Shown here in pieces: positions 1 through 7,735 of a stretch of 35,674 bases of DNA. The stretch is taken from NCBI GenBank assembly GCA_030066175.1, contig JASJCC010000022.1, positions 1 through 35,674 of the forward strand. The letters are read 5' to 3'. How positions within the stretch are numbered: position 1 is the stretch's first letter; every line of letters starts with the position of its first letter. The notes below the pieces were generated by a model. The model had not been told where the DNA came from. It made no database searches and saw only the letters and a list, made by a program, of their open reading frames with translations. The translations under genes were made by a program, and so were the position numbers. Origin of the DNA: Paracoccaceae bacterium. Lineage in GTDB: Bacteria > Pseudomonadota > Alphaproteobacteria > Rhodobacterales > Rhodobacteraceae.

Positions 1-191
1 ACGTCACAGGCCACTGCGATCGCGTTGCCCCCTTTTTGTTCAATTTCAAACGCGATCGCCTCGATACGGCTCAGGCTCCGCGCCGCTAGCACAATTGTCG
101 CGCCGAGATCGCCCAAGTGCCGAGCAGCGGCTTCGCCAATACCTCTGCTGGCGCCAGTAATGATGATAGTCTTTCCTCTGATGTCCGACAT
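1..191 (-). CDS. SDR-family oxidoreductase, N-terminal part (runs off left edge)
   Basis: Only the first 63 codons lie in the window. They begin MSDIRGKTIIITGASRGIGE, which contains the TGxxxGIG dinucleotide-binding loop of short-chain dehydrogenases/reductases at about residues 12-18, followed by beta-2 and an Arg-rich loop. The start at 191 is supported by an AAAGGA Shine-Dalgarno about 7 bases upstream. The catalytic Ser-Tyr-Lys region lies outside the window, so neither substrate nor completeness can be judged. It lies on the same strand as the SDR at 407-1132, about 215 bases downstream, with an imperfect hairpin between them, so cotranscription is uncertain. Confidence 0.85.
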   Translation of the reverse strand, partial: MSDIRGKTIIITGASRGIGEAAARHLGDLGATIVLAARSLSRIEAIAFEIEQKGGNAIAVACD

Positions 192-347
192 TCTCAAGTC
201 CTTTCGATGTTGCTTGCAGCGCCGCCCAAAGCTGCGTGTATGTATCAGCGACACCCCGCTGCGCCGCGAAGCGGTGCCGTTGGGCGGACCTGTTGTACTG
301 CTTCCAACACAGCGTCCTGATCTCTGGGTTTCCTTGTGCTGAGGTGA

Positions 348-372
348 CGTCTTCACTCCACGGGAGAAGACG
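348..372 (-). terminator. Imperfect hairpin between two SDR genes
   Basis: CGTCTTCACTCC pairs with GGAGAAGACG across a 3-base loop, with a 2-base bulge. It lies just past the stop of the SDR ending at 407. There is no T-run on the minus strand, so it may be a weak terminator, an mRNA-stabilising hairpin or chance. Confidence 0.3.
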
Positions 373-406
373 CTCCCATGCGATAATTGCTGCGGGACTG
401 ATCCCT

Positions 407-1132
407 TCACCGCATGGTGGCAAACATCGCCTCAACGGCCTTTTGGTTGGCGCGCCACGCTTCAAACACCTCCGCGGCCGAAGCTGGATAGATGTCTTCA
501 TCGCCAGCCTCGACGCCGTTCAAAACGTCGCGCACAACATCGGCGGGCAGGTCCTTTGGCGCGTCGACGCCCGCGAGCATGTCCGTATCGATGCCTGCGG
601 GAAAGGCGTTGATCACGCCGATACCTTTCGGCCGGAGGTACGCTCTGAGCGACATCGACATGGACCAAGCCGCAGCTTTGGATGCGTTGTAGCCAGAGAA
701 CCCGGGCGCGCTGACAAACGAAAGCAGCGTCAGCATATTCACCACAGCGCCGCCGCCATTCGCCGCGATGACTGGCGCGAAGGCCCGGGTAACCTCCCTG
801 AGCCCGTCGTTGTTCACCGCCATGTCCCGATCGAGACCATCCTGCGCGACATCCAAGGCCCCGCCGAAGGTCAACGAGCCGGCGTTGTTGATCAAAAGCG
901 TGACATCCGAAGCCTGCGCTGCGGCTGCAGTGATCTGCCGGGACGACGTAACGTCGAGTTCCACAGGCACGACCCTTCCGGGATCAAGAGATATGGTGCT
1001 GGTCAGTGCCGAGACGTTGCGCGCAGATGCGTAGACCTTGCCTGCGCCCCGCGTCAGAAGAGCCTGGACATAAGCGCGGCCGACTCCGCGATTAGCGCCC
1101 GTGACGAGAGCAACTGAGTCCTTGAGTTCCAT
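407..1132 (-). CDS. SDR-family NAD(P)-dependent oxidoreductase
   Basis: A classical short-chain dehydrogenase of 241 residues, the usual length for the family. Visible motifs are TGANRGVGRAY near the N terminus (cofactor loop), a cofactor-region Asp in VELDVTS, INNAGS (NNAG motif) and the catalytic YNASK pair, with upstream Ser residues in the LLSFVSAPG stretch. An upstream start at 1219 is possible, but the ATG at 1132 is preferred: it has a GGAG ribosome site nine bases before it and the protein then starts MELKDSVALVTGA as family members do. The gene is divergent from the LysR gene at 1235, which probably controls it. The substrate cannot be told from sequence. Confidence 0.9.
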   Translation of the reverse strand: MELKDSVALVTGANRGVGRAYVQALLTRGAGKVYASARNVSALTSTISLDPGRVVPVELDVTSSRQITAAAAQASDVTLLINNAGSLTFGGALDVAQDGLDRDMAVNNDGLREVTRAFAPVIAANGGGAVVNMLTLLSFVSAPGFSGYNASKAAAWSMSMSLRAYLRPKGIGVINAFPAGIDTDMLAGVDAPKDLPADVVRDVLNGVEAGDEDIYPASAAEVFEAWRANQKAVEAMFATMR

Positions 1133-1216
1133 GTGGTCAATCTCCTGTGAGCCGTAAACTAGGCCAACGCTACACATGCAGAATCTCTCGATAAATGGCT
1201 TGCTTCGAACTGCAGT

Positions 1217-1233
1217 CATGCGAATTATGCATG
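1217..1233. promoter_or_regulatory. Inverted repeat at the LysR start, candidate operator
   Basis: CATGC-N7-GCATG lies immediately before the ATG of the LysR gene and within the 102-base divergent intergenic region shared with the SDR gene. LysR regulators commonly bind such shared regions and autorepress. The repeat has only 5-base arms, so the assignment is tentative. Confidence 0.35.
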
Positions 1234-1234
1234 A

Positions 1235-2128
1235 ATGGACCTCGAAGCCCTCAGAACAATCACCCTGGTCGCACAGCAGGGCAGTTTTGCGGCCGCTGCG
1301 CGCGTGCTCGACATGGATCCCTCATCGGTGTCGCGAAGCGTTGCCAACACCGAGGCCGAGCTAGGCCTGAGGATATTCCAACGCAGCACGCGGGCGCTTT
1401 CGCTCACCGAGGAGGGCGAAACTTACCTTCGGCGGATAGAACCTCTAATTGACGAGTTCGAGCATGCCCGGGATATTGCCCAAGCTTCGTGTAGAAGGCC
1501 GTCGGGGACTCTCAAGATGACAGCTTCGGTGGCTTTTGCGCACGAGTGTATAGTTCCAATCTTGAGCGCGTTCCACGAACGCTATCCTGAAATGACGGTA
1601 GAGCTTTTGCCTACTGACATGACCATGGACATCGCAGCAAACTCGATCGACCTGGCGATCCGCCTGGCCCCGGCGCCGAAAGGCGACCTGATCAGCACCC
1701 GACTAATGACGACGCGCTATCGTGTTTGCGCAAGCCCCGCATATTTGGAAGAGCATGGGCCGATTGTGAAACCCGGCGACTTGATTGATCACAATTGTCT
1801 TCGCTTTGCTCTGCCGGATTTCCGCACACGGTGGCGCTTCAAGCTTAACGACAATCCAGCATTCGATGTGCCGGTCTCTGGTCACACGATCATTGCGAAC
1901 GCTCTGTCGCTGCGACAGGCGGCAGTCGACGGTATGGGAGCTGTGCTTCTAGCTGATTGGCTGATCCGCTCCGAAATCCAGACTGGCAGTCTTGTTGACG
2001 TGTTCCCTGAGTACGAATGCACGGCCACGGAATTCGATACGGCTGCGTGGATGCTCTATCCAAGCCGCTCTTACCTGCCGCGCAAGGTTCGCGTAATGAT
2101 CGATTATCTGCGGGAGAGGTTGGGGTAG
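1235..2128 (+). CDS. LysR-family transcriptional regulator
   Basis: A 297-residue protein of normal LysR length. The N-terminal winged HTH is clear: GSFAAAARVLDMDPSSVSRS, followed by LGLRIFQRSTRALSLTEEG, the typical recognition helix and wing. The remainder is a periplasmic-binding-protein-like effector domain, and its N-terminal part (MTVELLPTDMTMDIAANSIDLAIRLA, broken here by position) resembles regulators of the AaeR/DhlR branch. It is divergent from the SDR gene ending at 1132, and LysR proteins usually control the divergent neighbour. No effector can be assigned. The only in-frame start fitting the HTH spacing is 1235; its ribosome site is weak. Confidence 0.93.
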   Translation: MDLEALRTITLVAQQGSFAAAARVLDMDPSSVSRSVANTEAELGLRIFQRSTRALSLTEEGETYLRRIEPLIDEFEHARDIAQASCRRPSGTLKMTASVAFAHECIVPILSAFHERYPEMTVELLPTDMTMDIAANSIDLAIRLAPAPKGDLISTRLMTTRYRVCASPAYLEEHGPIVKPGDLIDHNCLRFALPDFRTRWRFKLNDNPAFDVPVSGHTIIANALSLRQAAVDGMGAVLLADWLIRSEIQTGSLVDVFPEYECTATEFDTAAWMLYPSRSYLPRKVRVMIDYLRERLG

Positions 2129-2501
2129 TTGGCGTCCACCGCTGATCAACCCACCCTCAAACCGTGCTCAGGTTGGCGAAGTCAGCCCGGACTGGCGTAG
2201 TTTGCATTCACGACAATCCAATGATCACACTGCAGCGGAGTCGACCTATCGTAGTATACGCTACTCCTTGCTCCACAAGTGTTCTCGCGTTTTCCCGAAG
2301 TACTCTACGGTCTCCGGTTTCCACGATGCGGACATCGGCCACATGGCCGCTGTGTCCGCGATATGAACCTTGATGCATTTTGCTCACAACGCCAGTTGGT
2401 ACCCGACGCACTCGCCAATTGGGAAACAGCGAAACTCTCAAACAAACCGTGTCCTCGAATCCGCATTTTCCGGTCGCGAAATGAAGCAGTCAAACCAGTA
2501 C
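2129..2501. other. 373-base gap between LysR genes, no confident gene
   Basis: The two LysR genes converge here. A minus-strand open frame (2441-2208, 77 codons) reads somewhat protein-like (RIVETGDRRVLRENARTL) but matches no family I recognise and has no good ribosome site. It may be the tail of a lost gene. I see no strong terminator hairpin. Confidence 0.4.
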
Positions 2502-3425
2502 TCAGCCAGCATCTATCCCATCAAGGAAAAGGCTTAGACACCAGGACAACATTGGGTCTCTTACGTTCCGGCGATGTCGTAGAATGGAGATATCAAAACT
2601 GCGGATGCCCAGCGGCGGCGCCACCCAGCACAGTCCAAAACGCTTGCCAAACTTGTGCGCAATGGATTCGGGCACTGTGGCGATCAATTCGCTTTCTGAC
2701 AGGATCGAGAAGGCCGAAAAGAAACTTGGGATTGCCAAGGCGACAGTCCGCTCATGGTTTGTCTTGGCAAGTGTCTTATCAACGATTCCAGACATGTCGC
2801 CGTCTCTTGAGACAAGCGCATGGCGCTGTTGCAGATAGGCTTCAAGGGTGAGTGGTCGTTGGAATACTTGATGGTCCCGATGCGCTACAACCACATAACT
2901 CTCTGTTCTAAGCTTGATGCGCTCAAAATTCTCTCCGGGGTCATTATGAAACCCAATGGCGAAATCTGTTGTCCCCTCGACCAGGCCGCGGATCGCGTCG
3001 GCATTTCGAAGGGACTGAACGGAAAACCGTATGCCAGGGGCCTCCGCGGTTGCCTTGGACAGAACACGCGGGAACAGGGTTGCCGTTTCATGTTCGCGCG
3101 CAGCCAGGCGAATTAGGCCTGTCGCAGTTGCAGGTGCAAAACCGCTCGGGCCTGCAAGAGCGGACTGAACCGCATCTATCGCTCTTCGGACGTCCGGTTC
3201 AATTTGGAGTGCAAAGGCCGTCGGATCCAATCCGTGAGGCTTTCGGATAAACAGATCATCTTGGAACACATCACGCAGACGGCGGATGGCATGACTGATG
3301 GAAGAGTTGGTCAAACCAAGCTCACTTGCGACGTCAGCGGCCTTTCTTGTTCTGATCAACCCAAGGAAGACCAGAAGCACCGTCAAGTCCAGACGCCTGA
3401 TTTTAGTCTTATCATAATCAGTCAT
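2502..3425 (-). CDS. LysR-family transcriptional regulator
   Basis: 307 residues. The HTH is visible at about residues 20-65 (RKAADVASELGLTNSSISHA, then LRDVFQDDLFIRKPHGLDPT), followed by a substrate-binding-like effector domain. The arrangement SSISHAIRRLRDVFQDDLF is that of the NodD/SyrM-like LysR branch. It is divergent from the glutathione S-transferase gene, with only 76 bases between the starts, so a shared control region is likely. The start at 3425 has no strong Shine-Dalgarno but gives the usual short N-terminal extension before the HTH. Confidence 0.92.
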   Translation of the reverse strand: MTDYDKTKIRRLDLTVLLVFLGLIRTRKAADVASELGLTNSSISHAIRRLRDVFQDDLFIRKPHGLDPTAFALQIEPDVRRAIDAVQSALAGPSGFAPATATGLIRLAAREHETATLFPRVLSKATAEAPGIRFSVQSLRNADAIRGLVEGTTDFAIGFHNDPGENFERIKLRTESYVVVAHRDHQVFQRPLTLEAYLQQRHALVSRDGDMSGIVDKTLAKTNHERTVALAIPSFFSAFSILSESELIATVPESIAHKFGKRFGLCWVAPPLGIRSFDISILRHRRNVRDPMLSWCLSLFLDGIDAG

Positions 3426-3501
3426 TATTCGTTTTCAGTATCATTCTATTTGAGCTCTGACTACCCGTATGTCCGCAACGCTGCAAAACGGAGGAAGCGA
3501 C

Positions 3502-4122
3502 GTGGAACTCTACTATTGGCCGATGTCTCATAACGCCCGAAAGACCCGTGCTCTGGCCAAACACCTCGGCATTGATGTGACCGAGATCGTCTTGTCGATG
3601 CAGGAGAAAGACCACAAGAAGGCAGACTTTCTGGCCATAAACCCGATGGGGCAGATCCCGGCTATCAAAGATGGCGACTACACTGTTTGGGAGGCCAATG
3701 CCGTCCTGATCTATTTGGCAGGACAATCTCCAAATGACTTGCTTGGGCAAAGCGCGCAAGAATGGGGCTCGATCACGCAATGGATGCTTTGGCAATCCAC
3801 GGAACTGTCTCCCATCGTCCCGACCCTACATGTCGAAAACTACTTCAAACGCGTGCGCGGCCTCGATCCTGACAGCGACAAGGAAGCGGCGGCAATGATG
3901 CGCTTGAAGGAGTTGCTTGCGGTCCTCGACGACGCGTTGATGGGGAAGACATTCTTGGTTGGTGGGCGCCTGACGGTTGCGGATTTCGCCGTGGCTGGAG
4001 ACTTCACGCAGTCAAGAAACGCCGCATTCCCGATGGACTCATTCGACAATGTAAGCCGCTGGCTATCGCGCATCGAAAGCTTGCCGGCTTGGCAAAGCAC
4101 CAGCCCGCCGAACATCGGATGA
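3502..4122 (+). CDS. Glutathione S-transferase family protein
   Basis: A 206-residue cytosolic GST-like protein. The N-terminal thioredoxin fold starts VELYYWPMSHNARKTR and contains NPMGQIPAI with the cis-Pro, and WEANAVLIYLA (the E/S-S glutathione-binding turn is here EAN). The helical C-terminal domain carries LVGGRLTVADFAVAG, the GST capping-box region. GTG at 3502 is chosen over the ATG at 3469 because GGAGG sits 7 bases before it and homologues start at this ELYYWP strand. It is divergent from the LysR gene at 2502-3425, its likely regulator. GSTs of this type act on electrophiles or dechlorination substrates; which one is not visible. Confidence 0.9.
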   Translation: MELYYWPMSHNARKTRALAKHLGIDVTEIVLSMQEKDHKKADFLAINPMGQIPAIKDGDYTVWEANAVLIYLAGQSPNDLLGQSAQEWGSITQWMLWQSTELSPIVPTLHVENYFKRVRGLDPDSDKEAAAMMRLKELLAVLDDALMGKTFLVGGRLTVADFAVAGDFTQSRNAAFPMDSFDNVSRWLSRIESLPAWQSTSPPNIG

Positions 4123-4320
4123 AACGGGTATTTGGGCGCCGACCACCGAAATGCTTGTGAAACCTACAGCCGCGCATGGCAGGCGGCAAAGTGGCGCCGG
4201 CATGCACGGCGCTAGGGTCGCTTCCGGATTCCCCTGCGCATGCTGCCCATGTGTTAAAGTGCTCTTGCCGGACTGTCTTTACCGGCGTGACATTTAGACA
4301 AACACTAGGGAGGACAAATC

Positions 4321-4608
4321 ATGTTTGCACGTGTGACCAAATACAAAATGAAGCCCGGATCACGCGACGCCGCAACCGCGTTGCTGAACCAGCTGAAAAC
4401 CCAGATCATGGCGATGAACGGCATGCACAACTTCGTCAACGTGATGAACGAAGATGGCAGCGGATATGTGATCTCAGTTGTGGAAAGCCAGGCAACCTCG
4501 GATGCCAACGCTGAGCAGGTTGCAGCACTATGGGGCCAGTTTGCCGACCATCTGGAAAGCCCGCCGACACCCGAAGGCTACGACGTGATCGCGAATTGGG
4601 CGAACTGA
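4321..4608 (+). CDS. Small antibiotic-biosynthesis-monooxygenase (ABM)-like protein
   Basis: 95 residues, opening MFARVTKYKMKPGSRDAATA. This is the ferredoxin-like beta-alpha-beta fold start of ABM-domain proteins, with a second half ending in a strand and amphipathic helix (AALWGQFADHL). The ribosome site is strong (AGGGAGGACAA before the ATG). ABM proteins are dimeric and include cofactor-free oxygenases and heme-degrading enzymes, but most of these stand-alone 95-residue members have no known reaction. It appears monocistronic, preceded by about 200 bases of untranslated DNA and followed by a strong hairpin. Confidence 0.8.
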   Translation: MFARVTKYKMKPGSRDAATALLNQLKTQIMAMNGMHNFVNVMNEDGSGYVISVVESQATSDANAEQVAALWGQFADHLESPPTPEGYDVIANWAN

Positions 4609-4620
4609 GAGTGCACGGGA

Positions 4621-4645
4621 CTTCGGCGGGATATGCCCGCCGAAG
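4621..4645 (+). terminator. Perfect hairpin after the ABM-like gene
   Basis: CTTCGGCGGG and CCCGCCGAAG form a perfect 10-bp stem around a 5-base loop, 12 bases past the stop codon. No T-run follows, so it is terminator-like rather than a canonical intrinsic terminator. Confidence 0.6.
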
Positions 4646-5062
4646 CAACCTGCGCCACAACCCAACGCGTCTGGATTGCGAACGCGGATCGCTATTTGGG
4701 AACTGCGACATGCCCACCTCAAAGTGCATTGCGCAGGCGTAGAACCGTCGCAGATCAAAACCTCGTGCGCGAAGGGATAAATGATCTCGTCAGCGTCAGA
4801 TTTCTTTCACTTCGAACACGGAGATCCACCTAAACAACTGATTCATATATGGTTTCCCAGAGCACCCGAGTTAGCAGAACCCGACCAACCGACGTCGCCG
4901 CGAAATCACCGTTCTACGGGAAAAAAATCTGCGCGTTAGAGAAGGACGGGTTGCGCCGCATCGTTGCTCTAGACTTTGGACCCACCCCCTCCCGATTGTA
5001 CCCGTGCCACCGGAACTGCTCCCAGTTGCCGAACCCAAAACCGCCTCACCAAGCATTGGTTT

Positions 5063-5292
5063 GTGACAGCCGGGACAATCACGGTACAGTCGATTGTCCC
5101 GGCTAACTCTTTGATTAACTTCCTTTGTGACAGGGTGACAACGAGAACTGGGGTAGAACGACTGTTGGGAGAGAGCAGCCTTTTCTCCCTATTGAAGTTC
5201 TCAGCCGGGGTTAGTTGTCACAGTCGTCACAAGGTCGGTTTCATGAGTCCTTTCAACAGCATAGCCGTGACGGCACGTTGTACCTCTGTGAC
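5063..5292. repeat. Cluster of seven GTGAC motifs, candidate iterons
   Basis: GTGAC occurs at 5063, 5127, 5135, 5267 and 5288 on the plus strand and at 5217-5221 and 5226-5230 on the minus strand. Two pairs are closely spaced (GTGAC-AGG-GTGAC and the minus-strand GTGAC-GACT-GTGAC). Chance would give fewer than one in this length. The cluster lies just beyond the 3' end of the replication-type gene 5317-7092. An iteron array at an element origin, or a regulator-binding cluster, are both possible. Confidence 0.45.
5068..5104. repeat. 13-bp perfect inverted repeat
   Basis: AGCCGGGACAATC and GATTGTCCCGGCT are perfect complements separated by 11 bases, embedded in the GTGAC cluster. It follows the end of no gene directly, so a replication-origin hairpin or a recombination site fits as well as a terminator. 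Confidence 0.6.
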
Positions 5293-5316
5293 GTCTTATG
5301 TGATCAATAGCTCGGG

Positions 5317-7092
5317 TCAAAGGCCAAAACAGGCGTAGTTTGCGAGAAGGACACGTTTCTGGCGTCCATAGATGCGAACCGCATTCTTCGGTTCCTCCAC
5401 ACCGTCAAGCTGCTTCAGGGCCGTCTTGCATGCGCCGTCGGCCCATTTGCTGCCGCTGAACACCTTCGTCAACTGCGAGCTTGTTGAGCACCAAAGAGCG
5501 ACACGCGACTTACGCTTTAAAACGTAGATGCCATACCGATCAAGGAACGAGACCGGATCCACCACACCGTCTATGCTTTTACCTTTGATAGCGGCAGTTA
5601 TCAGCTCCTGCACACTCCGTTCCAAGCCATGATCCACCCTTACCAAACGGCTGAGCAAAAAATCGAGCGCTTGCTGACCTTCCGACTCCTCTTCTGCCTC
5701 GTCTGGATCGCCGATCAATACGCTTAACGGCTCCATCAAGTCCTCAAGACGAAGCTCGTCGATGTCGCCTTTGAAGAGCGCGAGATCCAGACCAGCGAGT
5801 ATGGCAGCGGCAGTTTCAGCTTGGCGTGCATCCGCGCCCAGGGACATTGCGCGCGCTTTTATCTTAGCGACAGTCCGGTCCCAACGACTGCTCTGCTTGA
5901 GCATGTGGCCGCGGAATCTCGCCGAAAGATCTCGAAGCTTTTTGAGCAATTGTTCGAGTTTGAGCTGCGATTGCTCGGGATGCCCGGTCTTTGGCAGTGC
6001 GTTCAACTGCAGAATTGCAAAACGAGACCGGTCCTGCGGTTCAAGCTGGATGTGGTTGATCGACGTAACATAGGTCGCACCAACCATTCGAAATGAGACG
6101 GCCGAGTGATCAGCACTGCCGCGTGCGATGCGGCCCCCGGAACCGCCGGACATCGCACGAGCTAAAGCGATTAACGCCTTTTGCTTGGCGGAAGTCGTCG
6201 ACGACCCGTCCGGCTCAAACTCGTCAATCAGTAGTGGCCGCGCTTGGTTGTTCCGCGCCTGCCGGAGGCCGGCGCTGGTGGCATCATTCCACGGCTCGCC
6301 GGAGAGATCCCCCAGAAGACAAGCAGCGGCTTCCAACAGGGTCGATTTCCCACTTCCGCGCTTGCCGATCACATACAAATGCGGCCGCCATTAAGGAAAT
6401 CCGCCGAGACACGCCATCGCGACAAAGCCGAGCCAAATATCTGCATCGGCATCGCAATTCCAGCCCCAACCCTCGCGCAAGCTATGGAGAACATCATTCA
6501 TGACGTTCGGCCGAAGGCCGCGTATATCGGGTTTCGAGATGCTTGGTGCCGCTATCATTATCCGCGGCGGTCGGCTTTTCGAGGGAGGCAATGACGTACC
6601 GTCAGGATAGACCAACTTATCCCCGCAATGTGCAACCGCCGCGTCATCTTCATCCCGCCAAACCCCAACTGACCGAATATCAAGGTTGCTTGGGTCGAAG
6701 ATCCCTTTGATATTGCACTTCTCAATGATCCATTGGCCGGCTTTCTTGGTGCACCATTCGCCATTCCCGTCCGGAAACATCTCGCGACACTTCTTCTTGA
6801 CTTCATCGGGCGCTCCAGAGAAGAGCGCGCGTACACCGCGGCCGGTTTCGAGCTTTTCCGCAGGAAGGTCGAGAAGCTGCCCGCATAACCTGATGAAGTA
6901 GTACTTCCCCTTTTTGTGGCCCAGCGGATGTACAAACTCCATGTCGTCAGAACTTTGGCCATCGGGATCTTCGTCATATGGATCTGCCAAAGAGACACTC
7001 TCTGCATTGTCAAACGCCTTCTTTACCAACGAGGTCTCTTGCTGATTGGCGAGATCTGAATGCTCGACTTGGCTTGACAGGGTTTTAGGCAT
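5317..7092 (-). pseudogene. Phage/plasmid primase-helicase-like replication protein, split by an in-frame TAA
   Basis: Two open frames lie in the same reading frame, 7092-6391 (233 residues) and from about 6390 to 5317, separated only by TAA at 6391-6393. Read through, they give one protein of about 590 residues. The first part has a conserved-looking WRDEDDAAVAHCGDKLVYPDG-like segment (shown here split: about residues 150-170) seen in alphaproteobacterial element primases. Immediately after the stop comes WRPHLYVIGKRGSGKSTLL with a Walker A motif, then LLIDEFEP as Walker B. The protein would be an ATP-dependent helicase/primase for element replication. Its ATG overlaps the end of the HTH gene by 8 bases, showing translational coupling. 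The ATPase half could only be made by readthrough or reinitiation, so I call it a recent pseudogene. Confidence 0.75.
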
Positions 7093-7285
7093 TGCGACCT
7101 ACCTCCAAGCGTTCGGCAATCCACGCCTGGATGTCGCAAACACGATACCGCACCGAACGACCCAAGCGCACGATGGCCGGCCCGTCGCCTCGCGCAACTG
7201 CAAGCTCGAGGAAGCGCCGCGGAATGCCAAATTCCTTTTCGACCTCATTGCGGCTCAATAGCCGCACTTCCTTTTCATTCTTCAC
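7085..7285 (-). CDS. AlpA/excisionase-like helix-turn-helix DNA-binding protein
   Basis: A small protein with LLSRNEVEKEFGIPRRFLEL followed by GPAIVRLGRSVRYRVCDIQAW, the MerR-like HTH and wing typical of AlpA-type regulators and excisionases of integrative elements. GTG at 7285 is chosen because GGAGAG lies five bases before it and the resulting 66-residue length matches the family. An in-frame GTG at 7396 would add 37 residues with no ribosome site. It lies upstream of and overlaps the replication gene by 8 bases. Expected roles are Xis-like assistance of excision or control of the element promoter, perhaps through the GTGCA sites upstream. Confidence 0.8.
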   Translation of the reverse strand: MKNEKEVRLLSRNEVEKEFGIPRRFLELAVARGDGPAIVRLGRSVRYRVCDIQAWIAERLEVGRNA

Positions 7286-7735
7286 CACTACTCTCCGTGA
7301 CTTGAATTCAACGAGGTCGGCATCACATATCTCCGCTGGGGCATGGGATAGCTTCTCCCATTTGCGCAACGGCCCACCACCTTTTGAGACCAACACATGT
7401 AAACTGGCTCAGATGAATTTTTGAAGTCAACCGTCTCTTTCGCTGCACCCTAGCAGTTCGCCACGCAAAATCTGACATAAATACATGATATAAATGAATT
7501 ATTTTCATGTCCAGATTCTGAGAATTTATTTTCCCCGTGCAGAGTATCTTTTTTCCAAGATTTTTGTCTGCACGTTATATCGTGCATTGCACTTTCTTAA
7601 TGTGAATTGCACTTTTTAGCGTGCAACAATTAGATCAACAAATTGCAATTCTCAACCTTCTCGCAGGTGATTCGCACCAGACAAACCGAGGTATCATTCT
7701 GCTTTCGGTAATTGCTTACCATTGGGATTTGGCGA
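7286..7735. other. AT-rich control region between HTH gene and integrase
   Basis: About 450 bases with no gene, clearly richer in A+T than the surroundings from about 7400 to 7720. It carries the GTGCA/TGCAC site cluster listed separately and probably the minus-strand promoter for the HTH-replication operon. I see no other coding frame. Confidence 0.6.
7537..7625. promoter_or_regulatory. Cluster of GTGCA/TGCAC palindromes, candidate operators
   Basis: Six GTGCA or TGCAC pentamers occur within 89 bases. Four of them form two palindromes of identical design, TGCAC-N8-GTGCA, at 7569-7586 and 7608-7625, 39 bases apart. A third tight palindrome GTGCA-T-TGCAC spans 7582-7592, and TTGCACTTT is directly repeated at 7587 and 7607 (20-base period). 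The first spacer contains TATAAC on the minus strand, so a bound dimer would cover a -10-like hexamer. This looks like an operator set for the element's own regulator. Confidence 0.6.

Larger units (their letters stand above)
4646..5316. other. Non-coding stretch at left end of the integrative element
   Basis: About 670 bases with no gene I can support. The left half shows nothing recognisable. The right half (5063-5292) holds a cluster of GTGAC pentamers and a 13-bp hairpin, both listed separately. The left junction of the mobile element probably lies in this stretch, but I could not identify an attachment-site duplicate. Confidence 0.5.

Noticed and set aside
46-501. Minus-strand open frame of 151 codons at the left edge
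   Set aside because: It overlaps the real SDR N terminus in another frame, has an Arg/Cys-rich composition and no motif; the SDR frame carries the TGxxxGIG loop and a ribosome site.
236-1117. Plus-strand open frame of 293 codons
   Set aside because: Antisense to the SDR gene; no family resemblance. Long antisense frames are common in GC-rich DNA.
2208-2441. Minus-strand frame with RIVETGDRRVLRENARTL
   Set aside because: Reads partly protein-like, but no family recognised, no ribosome site; kept only as a note in the gap entry.
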